Source: Acidobacteriota bacterium
Lineage (GTDB): Bacteria; Acidobacteriota; Terriglobia; UBA7540
Reading direction: 5' to 3'
DNA: 41,246 nt
NCBI GenBank assembly: GCA_021817045.1
Contig: JAKAWG010000048.1
Coordinates: 1 to 41,246 of the forward strand
Below are positions 16,967-26,138 of this stretch, piece after piece. A program made the translations under genes and the position numbers. Below the pieces are notes generated by a model. The model made no database searches. It saw only the letters and a program-made list of their open reading frames with translations, and had not been told where the DNA came from. Each line of letters opens with the position of its first letter. Within the stretch, counting starts at the first letter, position 1.

Positions 16967-18541
16967 CAGGTCGAAGTTGTATTCGGCCAGATCCACAAAA
17001 TCGGGGTTAACGTTCAGACTGTAGGTTAGCTTAGCAGGGTCCGGCGCCCGGCCGGCGCCGTACCACAAATTCCTCGTGCCGGTGAATTGCGCCGCAGGGC
17101 CCGCGAGGTAATTCTCCCCAGGAATTTGGTAAGCGATGTTGTTGCGGAGGCGCATAGTCAGGCTGGAGTCGCCACCCGCCTTGACAAACGCGCCCGAGCT
17201 CGAGTACGAGCGCCGTGCGCCACAGTTATAGAGTGTGTTGTTGAAGACGTCGATGATCCCGGCTCCGCGGCCTCCTGCGTTCGTGCTGTCGGCCGAGTAG
17301 AAGCAGGCGTAGTCGGCAAATTCGCCTCCCGGATCGGGGCCCTGGCCGGCGTTATAGATGACGTTGTCGTACGCCTGGACGGCACCCTCGGACGGGTTGA
17401 CCGTGCCGAAATTCACGGCGTCGCAGACGCTGTTATGGATCACGTTATCATGCACCGACAACGCGTACTGATCCACTCCATCCGTCGAATAGAACTGCAG
17501 GGCGCGGCATCCGCCGTTGGGTGCGATCGTGTTCCAGGCCATGTCGATGTGGTCGGAATCGGTGCTGAAATACACGGCATGGTACGCCTTGCAGGCGTCG
17601 TTGCCGTTCCCCCCGTTGATCCTGAGACCGGCAGAACAGTTCGTTCCGGTATTGAATACGTAGTTGCCGTAGAACGCGAAACCACTCAGGTTCGTGCTTA
17701 CCACGCAGCCGTAACCTTCGTAGCCCACGTCCGCCGTGTAAGGTCGCGCCATTTCTGCGGAACCGTTAGGACATGTGATTTCATTTGCCACCACTCGCCA
17801 GTCCTGGTCGTTTCCAGTAAAGTCAAAGGCCTGAATTCCCTGAATGAACATGCCGGCAATCACCCAGTGCTTGCTGTAAAGCGCGTGAACGCCGTCGCGG
17901 GTGGGGTTACTTCGGTTTCCCCAAGTCAGGATGCCGATGCTGACTTTCGCGCCGGGATAAGCGACCAGTGCGATCGGCATGCTCGCCGTTCCGGAAGTCG
18001 TAATCTCAAGCGCGGCCTTGGCGCCGTCCAAGCTGGTCTGTGTCACACCGTTGAGCACGTAAGTGATGTCGCCGGCCGCCATGGTGTTCTTCGCTTTCAC
18101 GATCGTCCGCCAGCAGGAAGACGGAAACCGTCCCCTGTGCGCGTCATTGCCTCCGGTCGACACACAATAGATGTTGCCCGGCCGGACGGTAAACCACCAT
18201 CCGTTGCTTGTGCCGCCCGAAGTTCTCACCACGACGTTACCCGTATTCGCGCCGGAGCCGATTGCCACCGCGATCTTCGTATCCGACCATAGCAGGTAAG
18301 CCGCTACCCTTCCGCCGCCCACTGTCACGGTAGAAGATCCGCGGCTGCTGCCGAACCGTTTCCCGTAAAGCGTCAGAATGGTTCCTTCGTTATTCAGTCC
18401 GCCCCACTTCGGCCCGCTCTTGAGATCGATGAATGTGATAAACGGTGATGGGGTGTAGCTGGAGGCGTGCATTACTGTCCATCGGGCCGCCAGGCAGAGG
18501 AGCACGAGCAAAATCGCACTTATAGTTATTCGCTTGGTCAT
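16859..18541 (-). CDS. Exported IPT/TIG plus right-handed beta-helix protein
   Basis: A start at 18541 gives MTKRITISAILLVLLCLAARW, a good Sec signal, and 560 residues. An IPT/TIG Ig-like domain follows (about 30-120: PFITFIDLKSGPKWGG..., TLYGKRFGSSRG, VTVGGGRV). Then comes a beta-helix region opening with NIYCVSTGGNDAHRGRFPSSCWRTI and containing rungs such as WVIAGMFIQGIQAFDF and NVIHNSVCDAVNFG. Many cysteines suggest disulfides. The C-terminus reads RPDIGAY and stops; this family usually ends DIGAYE or DIGAYEY. The stop therefore lies at a likely rearrangement junction with the RHS fragment, which runs into it from the opposite strand. The role is probably carbohydrate binding or lysis at the surface; no active site is assigned. 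Confidence 0.8.
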   Translation of the reverse strand: MTKRITISAILLVLLCLAARWTVMHASSYTPSPFITFIDLKSGPKWGGLNNEGTILTLYGKRFGSSRGSSTVTVGGGRVAAYLLWSDTKIAVAIGSGANTGNVVVRTSGGTSNGWWFTVRPGNIYCVSTGGNDAHRGRFPSSCWRTIVKAKNTMAAGDITYVLNGVTQTSLDGAKAALEITTSGTASMPIALVAYPGAKVSIGILTWGNRSNPTRDGVHALYSKHWVIAGMFIQGIQAFDFTGNDQDWRVVANEITCPNGSAEMARPYTADVGYEGYGCVVSTNLSGFAFYGNYVFNTGTNCSAGLRINGGNGNDACKAYHAVYFSTDSDHIDMAWNTIAPNGGCRALQFYSTDGVDQYALSVHDNVIHNSVCDAVNFGTVNPSEGAVQAYDNVIYNAGQGPDPGGEFADYACFYSADSTNAGGRGAGIIDVFNNTLYNCGARRSYSSSGAFVKAGGDSSLTMRLRNNIAYQIPGENYLAGPAAQFTGTRNLWYGAGRAPDPAKLTYSLNVNPDFVDLAEYNFDLLPGSLAIRAGVFISGVVMNLNGMILSPSRPDIGAY

Positions 18542-19051
18542 GTTTGGTTCTGTCGGTCTTTCTTCCTTTCGTTTGGATTTTCCCCTCTGCTGGCCAGTGC
18601 ACGCGCGGTCTGCCGCACCTGAAATCACGCGAGTGCACGTCGGTGACTGCTGCTACGCTCGAACCCCATCTTGAAATGGAAAGCCTTAGGGATGGCACAC
18701 GCCGCGGAACGCCTCACTTACAGGAGAAGCGAGGAAGAAGCGACGGCACGGTTCGCTCCGCTCGGGATGGCGCACACTCCAGATTTCTTCGCGCGTTCTT
18801 TCGTCTGAAGAAAAGCGCAAAGGACGAAATCTTACCGTGCCTTTTCCGAAAAATGCAAGGGAATTTTTGGTCCCTTCCAGAGCGGGTAGCCTAAAAAGCC
18901 TGCCAGAAAAACAAGAATCTACGATCTTGCAGTGGAGGGTCTCACGAGCAGAGCCTCTGGGCTACCCGCTCCGACGACGGAACGGGTCAATTGGGAGCGT
19001 AGCAGCGGGTGTAGCCCGCCAGCTTTTGCGGTCCCATTCCGCCTCGACATC
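18542..19051. other. Intergenic region with a 10-bp inverted repeat
   Basis: No gene is supported. AGCGGGTAGC at 18881-18890 is the exact reverse complement of GCTACCCGCT at 18961-18970, with a 70-base loop. The region may be a degraded intergenic repeat; it borders the cloverleaf repeat at 19052. Confidence 0.5.
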
Positions 19052-19181
19052 TAATGAATGACGTTTACATCTTATAGTGGCTCGCAACGCTGTAGCGGCG
19101 GCGTCTCGCCGCCGCTAATTCGGCGCTCAGAGAGCGCCGCTACAGAAGACGTTGTCATCATGATATGGAAACCTCGGTAAC
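19052..19181 (+). repeat. Cloverleaf-like intergenic repeat, copy A
   Basis: A 54-base core at 19091-19144 contains two hairpins (GGCGGCG-TCT-CGCCGCC and GGCGCTC-AGA-GAGCGCC) inside an outer stem TGTAGCG/CGCTACA. The core differs from copy B (29984-30037) at only two positions. The similarity continues outward from CTAATGAA on the left to CGGTAAC on the right. It lies just past the stop of the GH38-like gene. Confidence 0.85.
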
Positions 19182-19199
19182 CCACGACCTCAACGACGG

Positions 19200-21902
19200 T
19201 CACCTGACCTCGAAGGTGCGCACTCCCCACGGCTGAACCTTCAAGCTAACTTGCATTCCCGTTCGCTTCACTTCCGCGATTTTACGGCCGAGGAAATTTG
19301 TCTCCGCCGCGGCTTCGACTGGGAATCCGACCTCGATGGTCGCATCGACATCTCGGTCATCGTAGTTCGCGACTCGGCACTCGATTCCACCATTCGCATT
19401 CTCTCGATAGGCGCAGAGTTGCACGTTTTCGGGCGACAGATTGATAAAGCTCTTCCGGCGGGTCGCCGCGCCGGTTCCAGGCGGCCCTACCACCGTCAAC
19501 AGTTCTTGTGTGAATTCCCTGGAAGCTCGCAGGCGCTGAGCGTTCGTGAACGGTCGCCCGTGAGGCATCAGCCCATGACGATATTCCGAATAAGGCGGCC
19601 ACCCGAACTCATCTGAAAAGTAAGATTCCCACTCTCGCATCAGCAGGTTCGAGAAAATCCCTTCGCTGACGTCGTTCGCCTTGAAATATTGTGTTCCGGC
19701 GTGAAGCACCAGCAAGCCGCGGTCGGTGTCCTCGAGATCCATGAAGGTGAGAGAGTGAAACGCATTCTTGGAAGTTGCGTCAATCGAAAAAGCATAATCG
19801 CGCAGAATTTGTTTGGGAGCAAGATTGGGAGCAAAGTCCATCCAGTACCCCTCTTTTATTTCCAGAGGAAACCGCCCGTCTTCCACGCGGTCTACGGCCG
19901 GCGGCACAGTCGCTAGGATGCGACTCACTACCTCAACCCAAGGAGTCCTGGCGCAAAGACGAACGTCCGTTTCAAACGTTAGCAGGGGCCACTCAAAGCG
20001 CGCTTTCAGCGTGGCGCGGATCGGACCCTTTTCAACCCATCGGATCAACGTCGGCTTTGCCGATGCGCTGTCAAACACTACGTCGCCTATCGTGCGCAGC
20101 GTAAGGTGCGGCTTGCCGTTCGACGAACCGCCCGACATCGGGTAATTCGGATTTGCGCGCCCTCGAAAAACCGGAAAGGGACGCACCGACCCGTTCATCA
20201 TTTCCAGACCGCTCGGCTTGGTCACCAGGCTGATAATGTTCCCCTGCGCCGCGCTCAACCTCACCTTGAGGTGCTCATTTTCCATCTCAAACCGATCCGC
20301 ATCGACCTTCAGGTCCGTTTCAGCAGGCTCCGAGGATCCCGATGAGAGGTCCAGATAGTAAGTGTCATAACCGACGCTGGGAACCTGGTTGGCGACGAAA
20401 GCCAGATTCGCCATCAGCAGATTGCCTTGCGCGTCTCTCTCCCAATCAACGGGAACGGTATCATTTGCGATCAACTGGGAGGGCATCACGCGGCCCGAGG
20501 CGTCACGCACCATTACGGCCTTTGCTGGATGATTTCTGAGATCGATCCTTCCCGTGTAGGCCACCCCCGTTCTTTCCCACGCATAGGGATTGAAGACGAC
20601 TGCGGCCAGTTCACCTTGTTTCCCGGTCCTCGAACCGATTCGCCCGGCGAGCGCGCGAAGCGAGCTGTCGAGAACTGACTTACCCTGCGTTTGTGCCGCA
20701 TCAAGATGATTGAATCCGAGCGCGCCCCAAGTGAAATTGTGATGGTCCTTTATTCGATCCAGCGGAGCCATCCGCCTGCCTTGCCAGCGCGAATATTCGC
20801 ACAAAGCCACGTCATGACTCTGCGAGGTCAGCAGGTCCCGCCAGGCCTGCCCTAAATCAGCTCGGCGGCTTTCAGCCCCGAAATGATGCGCGAGGGCATT
20901 GAACTCCTCCGCGGCCAGCAGCAGCGCTTCTACCTTCCGGTCCATCACTCTTAACTGGTCGCCACCGATTCCCCAGGGGAGGAGCTTCGTCCAGCGATCC
21001 ATGCTGAGGTAGATCGTGTTCTTCGGATCGGCGCCGTACTTATCCATGTACTCTTTCAGGGTCAGATATTCCACCTGCACTTTTTCCGAGAGCTTCTGGT
21101 ACTTCTTCGAATCGGTCAGATAGGCGGGGTTTCCCGCTGAATCCCATCCGAACTCTTCCCAATCCACAACCAACGCTTTCCCTAAAGCTTCAAGTTCCTT
21201 CAGCGCCGGCAGCGACGCAAAATTTGGGTCCAAGCCCCTCATGAAAAGCGGATTCTTGGGAGTCGTCCGGATCGTCGTGCCGTCTTTCCCCTTCCAACGA
21301 AAAACGTTGAGATCGAGATAGGGCACTCCCGCCCTTCCCCACGTATCCACTTGGGCAATGCTGGCGTATTCGTATTCAGCTCCCACCAGGATTTGGGGAA
21401 GCTGAGGATGGCTGAATTCCTCCTCTTCCAGGAAGGTTTTCATTTCGTAACCCAGAGCCTTGGCAATCGCTTCCCTTCCCACAACGATCTGGCGGAGGTT
21501 TGTTTCTCCACTGAAGAGCGTTGCCAGGGGCTGGGCAAAAGTTCCGCCTACAAGCTCGACTTTTCCCGCCGCCAAGTAACTCTTCAATTTGTCGGCAACC
21601 TCCGGAAAGTTTTCCGCAATGAGCTCGTAGGCGTGGGCATCCATCTCTAGGCAAGTTCTCACTCCCGGCGAACAGTCGGCCATCCCCACCGCATCGATCA
21701 CCGAAACCACACACGACTCGATGCCAAGCTGCCACCCGATGCCAATATAGCTCCAATGACTGGCTAAGGCCAAAGCCACACTGGCGGTCCCGGCACTCGC
21801 CACAACGTCCGCGCTCGCGGCCCTGCCCAGAAGCACCACCGCAGCGCTGCCCATCAAGCTGTTTCCCAGGAAACGCCTGCGAGTTAGCATTCCATGATTC
21901 AT
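19200..21902 (-). CDS. Tat-exported GH38-like glycoside hydrolase
   Basis: Starting at the ATG at 21902 (GGAGG five bases upstream) the protein has 900 residues and a twin-arginine signal TRRRFLGNSLMGSAAVVLLG. The N-terminal domain resembles GH38 alpha-mannosidases, including the middle-domain segment LGQAWRDLLTSQSHDVALCE and the C-terminal beta-sandwich (FEMENEHLKVRLSA...). The usual first metal motif HxHxDxxW is replaced by ASHWSYIGIGWQLG, so the zinc site or its chemistry may differ; DWEEFGWDSAG and LEMDAHAYEL are candidate acidic positions. The substrate is unknown, presumably an exported alpha-linked glycan. The divergent neighbour is a UroD-family gene whose promoter region it shares. 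Confidence 0.8.
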   Translation of the reverse strand: MNHGMLTRRRFLGNSLMGSAAVVLLGRAASADVVASAGTASVALALASHWSYIGIGWQLGIESCVVSVIDAVGMADCSPGVRTCLEMDAHAYELIAENFPEVADKLKSYLAAGKVELVGGTFAQPLATLFSGETNLRQIVVGREAIAKALGYEMKTFLEEEEFSHPQLPQILVGAEYEYASIAQVDTWGRAGVPYLDLNVFRWKGKDGTTIRTTPKNPLFMRGLDPNFASLPALKELEALGKALVVDWEEFGWDSAGNPAYLTDSKKYQKLSEKVQVEYLTLKEYMDKYGADPKNTIYLSMDRWTKLLPWGIGGDQLRVMDRKVEALLLAAEEFNALAHHFGAESRRADLGQAWRDLLTSQSHDVALCEYSRWQGRRMAPLDRIKDHHNFTWGALGFNHLDAAQTQGKSVLDSSLRALAGRIGSRTGKQGELAAVVFNPYAWERTGVAYTGRIDLRNHPAKAVMVRDASGRVMPSQLIANDTVPVDWERDAQGNLLMANLAFVANQVPSVGYDTYYLDLSSGSSEPAETDLKVDADRFEMENEHLKVRLSAAQGNIISLVTKPSGLEMMNGSVRPFPVFRGRANPNYPMSGGSSNGKPHLTLRTIGDVVFDSASAKPTLIRWVEKGPIRATLKARFEWPLLTFETDVRLCARTPWVEVVSRILATVPPAVDRVEDGRFPLEIKEGYWMDFAPNLAPKQILRDYAFSIDATSKNAFHSLTFMDLEDTDRGLLVLHAGTQYFKANDVSEGIFSNLLMREWESYFSDEFGWPPYSEYRHGLMPHGRPFTNAQRLRASREFTQELLTVVGPPGTGAATRRKSFINLSPENVQLCAYRENANGGIECRVANYDDRDVDATIEVGFPVEAAAETNFLGRKIAEVKRTGMQVSLKVQPWGVRTFEVR

Positions 21903-22049
21903 CCCATCCTCCATATCGAAAGTTGTCGCCAAGCCTCGCCCGGCAGACGGTTCACAGTTTGAAAAGAAGAACGTTGAAGGTTATCATTCTCGCAGGGATC
22001 TGACTACCCTCAGGGCTGGCGGACTCATCCCTCAGTTGGAGGTCTTGTT

Positions 22050-23219
22050 ATGCCGATGAGTTCAAAGCAGCGCCTACTGACCGCCATTCAGCGCGGCAAA
22101 GCTGATCGCCTGCCGGTAACCACGCATCACCTGATGAAATATTACCTTGACACGTACGAGGGAGGAATTTCCGAGCAGGAATTTTTCGATCGCTACGCCC
22201 TGGATCCAATCACCTGGCACGTGCTCCACAAACCCGCTCCAGGCACCGGCGACTATTACGATCCCTTGCAAGGCGAACCGGGTTTCCTGGAGGCGCGCCG
22301 CATCTGGTCAGCCTCTTGGCGAACCGAGTGGGAAGACCTTCCGAACGGAACCTGCAAGACTCAGCGCTACCGTTTTGTGACGCCCAAAGGGACGCTTACG
22401 ATGGTGACAGAATCAAACGATCAAACCACCTGGGTCAGCGAGTACCTGATTAAGGACAAGCGAGATATAGACCTGATCGGTGAGTTTGTCACCAAGCCTT
22501 GGTGCGACGCGGAGGCCTTCAATCGGGTCGCCGAGGGTTACGGCGAGCGCGGACTGGTGCGCAGCCACATCCCCTGCTTTGACGTGTTTGGGCAACCCGG
22601 CGCCTGGCAGGACGCCTGCTGCCTCTACCCCACCGAGCAACTTATCCTCGAAACCTACGACGATCCCGCCTGGGTGCATGAATTCCTGCACATCCTGCAC
22701 GAGCGGAAAAAGGTATATATCCGTTCGATGGCGGGTGCGAAGATTGATCTTGTAGAGTTGGGCGGCGGTGCTGCTTCCTCCACGGTCATTTCACCCAAGA
22801 TCTTTGACGAATACGTGGCGCCATACGACTCGGAACTGATTGCGCTCGCCCACCAAGCGGGCCAGCGGATTGTTTACCATACTTGCGGCGGCATGATGCC
22901 GTTCCTTGAAAGGATCGCCGCCATGAAGCCGGATGCTATGGAAACGTTTACCCCGGCTGATATGGGCGGGGATGTGAACCTGGCCGAAGCGAAGCGACGC
23001 ATTGGTGACCGCGTCTGTATGATCGGCGGGTTTGATCAGTTCCATTCCCTCATCAACTGCACGCCGGAGGCCACCCGGGCGGCAGTGCGCCAGTGCTTTG
23101 AGACCGCCGGGCAGGGCGGGAGTTACATTCTCTCTCCCTCCGACCACTTCTTTGACGCCGATCCGCAGTTGGTCAAAGCCTACGCCGACGAAGCGCGCCA
23201 GTGCGCCTACGCAGCCTGA
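22050..23219 (+). CDS. Uroporphyrinogen decarboxylase (UroD) family protein
   Basis: A 389-residue protein with a UroD/MtaA-like barrel, supported by GGAGG eight bases before the ATG. Visible family marks include the opening MSSKQRLLTAIQRGKADRLPV, YDDPAWVHEFLHILHERKKVYI, DLVELGGGAASSTVISPKIFDEYVAPY, IVYHTCGGMMPFLERI (with His-x-Cys as in corrinoid methyltransferase relatives) and SYILSPSDHFFDADPQLVKAY. True HemE ends and heme context are absent, so it is not likely to be the heme enzyme. Relatives demethylate or transfer methyl groups, and many are uncharacterised. It is divergent from the GH38-like gene, which suggests a role in catabolism of a glycan-linked or methylated compound, but that is inference from position. 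Confidence 0.85.
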   Translation: MPMSSKQRLLTAIQRGKADRLPVTTHHLMKYYLDTYEGGISEQEFFDRYALDPITWHVLHKPAPGTGDYYDPLQGEPGFLEARRIWSASWRTEWEDLPNGTCKTQRYRFVTPKGTLTMVTESNDQTTWVSEYLIKDKRDIDLIGEFVTKPWCDAEAFNRVAEGYGERGLVRSHIPCFDVFGQPGAWQDACCLYPTEQLILETYDDPAWVHEFLHILHERKKVYIRSMAGAKIDLVELGGGAASSTVISPKIFDEYVAPYDSELIALAHQAGQRIVYHTCGGMMPFLERIAAMKPDAMETFTPADMGGDVNLAEAKRRIGDRVCMIGGFDQFHSLINCTPEATRAAVRQCFETAGQGGSYILSPSDHFFDADPQLVKAYADEARQCAYAA

Positions 23220-23270
23220 GAAGGTGTCCCCGTAAACTTCAACAACCTGCCACTCCTTCCCGGCATCGGT

Positions 23271-24857
23271 TCAGTCGCCAATAATACCAGGATCCGAATG
23301 CGCCAACTTGTAGGTGGAATAAGTTGTGATACTGTCGAACGGCAGTGTGTCGGCGACTTGCGGACTCGCGTTGGAAGCAGTGTACATTGCCAGAGGGTCC
23401 ATTTTAAATTTACTGTTTTCAACGGAGCCCTGGCTTACCTGATACTTGTACAGGTTAAGGACCGTACTCAATCCCTCGAAGCTCAGGACGATCGGCCGAT
23501 TTGCGTTGGATTTGTTCAACACGTAGACCGTTAGATTTCCTTTTGGGCTTCGGAAGGCGGTAACTACAAAATCGGTGCTATCCGCTTCGGTTCGGAACAC
23601 GCTGGAATACTTGGGCATGAAGCGGGTCAATATGCCATAGCAGAAGTACGGGACCGGTTCGGGCACGACACGTTTGAAATAGTCCCAGTGGGTCGTTTCA
23701 AAAGTCCGGACGAGTTGCCATTGGCCGTCGAGATCGCCACGATTGACAAAGCTCCATCGGTTGAAACCATCCACGCCAACACGAATTCCTCCGATCACCT
23801 TTTCCGCGTCAGTCAATTGATTGGGGTAACTTCGAGGGCTTGTGCTGCAAGGATTCTCGAAGGGATTTTCTCCTGTCCACGTGCCAAATTCAGATTGAAA
23901 AAACGGGATGCCGAGTGCGTGAGCTTTGTCAGCCCAAAGCTTCTGAAGGCCGACGTCTGGGAAGAACGCGTAGTTGTGGGCATCGAGCGCGCCCACCACA
24001 CGGTCGTTGAAGTCAAAGTCCGGGCTGTTGTGTCCCAGGCTGTCCCAATCCGGGCCCGAAAGAGCCACGCCAATGCCTCGCTTGTCCAGTTCCGAGCGCA
24101 CGGCGTGGAGAGCAGGCATCACACTCACAGGCCTGCCATCCTCTCCCTGCCACCAACTCCAGGAAGCTCCGGGCTCATTGACAATGCACAGCCAGCGAAT
24201 GCAGGTATAGCCCTTGCGCTTGACCAGAAGGTCCATTAGAGTCGCCAAACCGTGCGAGAAAGCCGCCACGGATTTAGGCGCGCTCTGGAGACGCCCGGCG
24301 CCCTCAAAGGCGTTCCATCGTACGTCGGCCCACATTTGCGTGAAAAACACATCGACGCCGCTCTCCTGGCAATAATCCAGAATGCGGTAGAGCGTTCGCA
24401 TCTCGTCGTTTTGCCAATCAAACCTGCCGGCCTCAGGCTCATACATCCTCATGGAAATCTCAACGCGAACGAAGTTTAACCCAAGCCATCGAGCGTGGTG
24501 TCGGAGATCGTTCCAGGCCTCCGCATACTCTAACGGAGGATTGCCGCCCCAGCCGCTTCCGCGAGAATTCCGGTTCATCTTTCCCGGAAGCAAGTCTTTG
24601 TACCAATAAGCGGTCGGTCCCATTGCGTGCCACGAGGCCCCGGCGCCGCCAGCCATCTTATGCACAACCTCATTCATGTTGATGCGGATCGTGCAGGGCG
24701 GCGAGGTAGGTTCGTTGCCAGTGGCCGCCGTCCTACCCTGATCGCTGGCCCCGGATTCGTCACTTGTTCGGGCGTTGAGCCTGCCGGAGATGGCACTTGC
24801 GAAGACGACGCTTCCGTCATACTTGATGAACTCTCGGCGAGTTAGGCGTTTTGTCAC
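23271..24857 (-). CDS. Tat-exported clan GH-A glycoside hydrolase
   Basis: The GTG at 24857 is preferred because GGAGG lies eight bases upstream, and it gives 528 residues; an in-frame TTG at 24872 is upstream of that site. A twin-arginine signal (TRREFIKYDGSVVFASAISG) leads. The catalytic (beta/alpha)8 barrel shows the acid/base Glu228 in CIVNEPGASWSWW and the nucleophile Glu323 in FFQSEFGTWTG, both typical of clan GH-A (families such as GH5, GH30, GH39). Residues 430-528 form a beta-sandwich. The substrate cannot be named. It is convergent with the UroD-family gene and is followed upstream by an inverted-repeat element, so it is likely monocistronic. Confidence 0.85.
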   Translation of the reverse strand: MTKRLTRREFIKYDGSVVFASAISGRLNARTSDESGASDQGRTAATGNEPTSPPCTIRINMNEVVHKMAGGAGASWHAMGPTAYWYKDLLPGKMNRNSRGSGWGGNPPLEYAEAWNDLRHHARWLGLNFVRVEISMRMYEPEAGRFDWQNDEMRTLYRILDYCQESGVDVFFTQMWADVRWNAFEGAGRLQSAPKSVAAFSHGLATLMDLLVKRKGYTCIRWLCIVNEPGASWSWWQGEDGRPVSVMPALHAVRSELDKRGIGVALSGPDWDSLGHNSPDFDFNDRVVGALDAHNYAFFPDVGLQKLWADKAHALGIPFFQSEFGTWTGENPFENPCSTSPRSYPNQLTDAEKVIGGIRVGVDGFNRWSFVNRGDLDGQWQLVRTFETTHWDYFKRVVPEPVPYFCYGILTRFMPKYSSVFRTEADSTDFVVTAFRSPKGNLTVYVLNKSNANRPIVLSFEGLSTVLNLYKYQVSQGSVENSKFKMDPLAMYTASNASPQVADTLPFDSITTYSTYKLAHSDPGIIGD

Positions 24858-24989
24858 TTTCTGAACCTCCAAGTAAATATCCTCGGGCAGGGCCGGGGGA
24901 CTTAGGATTGGCGGTCCCTCATAGGGGCCTGATGGTCACCAGCAATTGTCGGCGTGACGCGGAACGGCAAGAGCCCTCACCCGCCCTCC

Positions 24990-25161
24990 GGAGTTTACCC
25001 TGAGCGGAGCCGAAGGGTCGGTCACTCCCTCCCCAGGCAAGAGGGCTTTTATCCCAAACGTCAAGGCCACGCCCTCTACCGTGGGGAGAGGGTGGCAAGC
25101 CCGTTCGCCCTTCCGCTTGCGAGCGGCCCTGAACGCAGCGAAGGGGCTCAGGGTAAACTCC
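24990..25161. repeat. MITE-like element with 16-bp inverted arms
   Basis: GGAGTTTACCCTGAGC (24990-25005) is the exact reverse complement of GCTCAGGGTAAACTCC (25146-25161). The 172-base unit contains a run like 'CCGAAGGGTCG', typical of mobile intergenic elements that produce spurious PERSEGA-like frames. It occupies most of the gap between the GH-A and GNAT genes and contains no gene. Confidence 0.7.
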
Positions 25162-25277
25162 GCGAGCCGGGTAAGGAGGCATTTTCGATCCTGCGGGTGT
25201 CGCAACGCGACGTGACAACTCCTTGAAATGACAGATGGCCGGGGTTTTCAACAGATTCCTACGTCCGATCAAGGGGG

Positions 25278-26138
25278 CTAACCGAACTCCGGACCAGCGA
25301 TCGCACAGATTGAATCGGGTTGGCCCGGATTGAGATTTTCACCTTGGAACATCCGGGTCAACGCGCGAGAAAGTCGAAAGCCGCGCTCAGCGAGCAGGCG
25401 TTCTGCCCACGCGTTGGCCTTCACGAGGTCAACGAACACAACCTCGCCGCTCGACCGATTGAGGAAACGATCCAGAAGCTTGCTCACCGAAGCGCCGTCG
25501 CGCGCGACCCATGGACCGAGATGGTCGGCTTCGGAACCCTTTCGCCCGAAAGCATACCCGCTTACTCGCTCGTTGCTTCTTTCAACGAGAGTTAACTCCG
25601 GTGCTTGCTCCGCAAACGACATCAAAAGAGCGCTGCGATCGGCGCCGAATACGTTGCGATCCAACTCGAAGACCTCGTTAGAAGATGGAGGCGCAGGAAC
25701 CTTTGTCAAAGCCTTTCCTCGGCGAGACAGCATCCAGCGCTCGATTTCGTACTCCGCTTGGAATCCCAGCTTTTCGTGAAGTGGCTTGCCTTCGGATGTC
25801 GCATCGAGCTTGTCACAGGGAACGCCTCTTACGTCAAGACGACTCAGGGCTCTCGCGAGAAGCGTCGCGCCAATGCCTTGCCGTCTGAACTCTGGGTCAA
25901 CCAATACCATCCCGACTCAGGCGATGAGGTTTTCATAGGTGATCGTCGTGACGGTAGCCACTACCCGCTGGCCAGTCTCGGCGACAAAAGAGCCTTCAGG
26001 ATCGGCGCGGAGAAACCGAAGCCAGTCCTCCTGCGTCTGGTTCCAGCCTGCGAGTTCCTTCAAGCGCGTGCAGGCCAGCAAGTCCGATGGCGCCATCAAA
26101 CGAACCTGTTTTGCCGCGGGAGGGTTCAACGGAGCCAT
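25278..26138 (-). pseudogene. Two-domain GNAT N-acetyltransferase interrupted by an in-frame TGA
   Basis: Two open pieces in one frame encode the halves of a GNAT protein. The first, from ATG 26138, carries RLMAPSDLLACTRLKELAGWNQT and TVTTITYENLIA. The second continues VGMVLVDPEFRRQGIGATLL, the acetyl-CoA binding motif A, and then a second GNAT-like domain with LVKANAWAERLLAERGFRL. A TGA at 25917-25919 falls where relatives have Trp (IAW-[VI]-GMVLV), a one-base change from TGG. The start overlaps the end of the DapA-family gene by 13 bases, so it was the last gene of that operon. It could be a sequencing error or a recent loss; the rest of the frame is clean. Confidence 0.8.

Noticed and set aside
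17087..18292. 401-residue plus-strand frame
   Set aside because: It is antisense to the IPT/beta-helix gene and shows Val/Arg bias without a start signal.
24954..25226. Small frames with PERSEGA-like sequence
   Set aside because: These arise from the inverted-repeat element and are typical spurious translations of such repeats.
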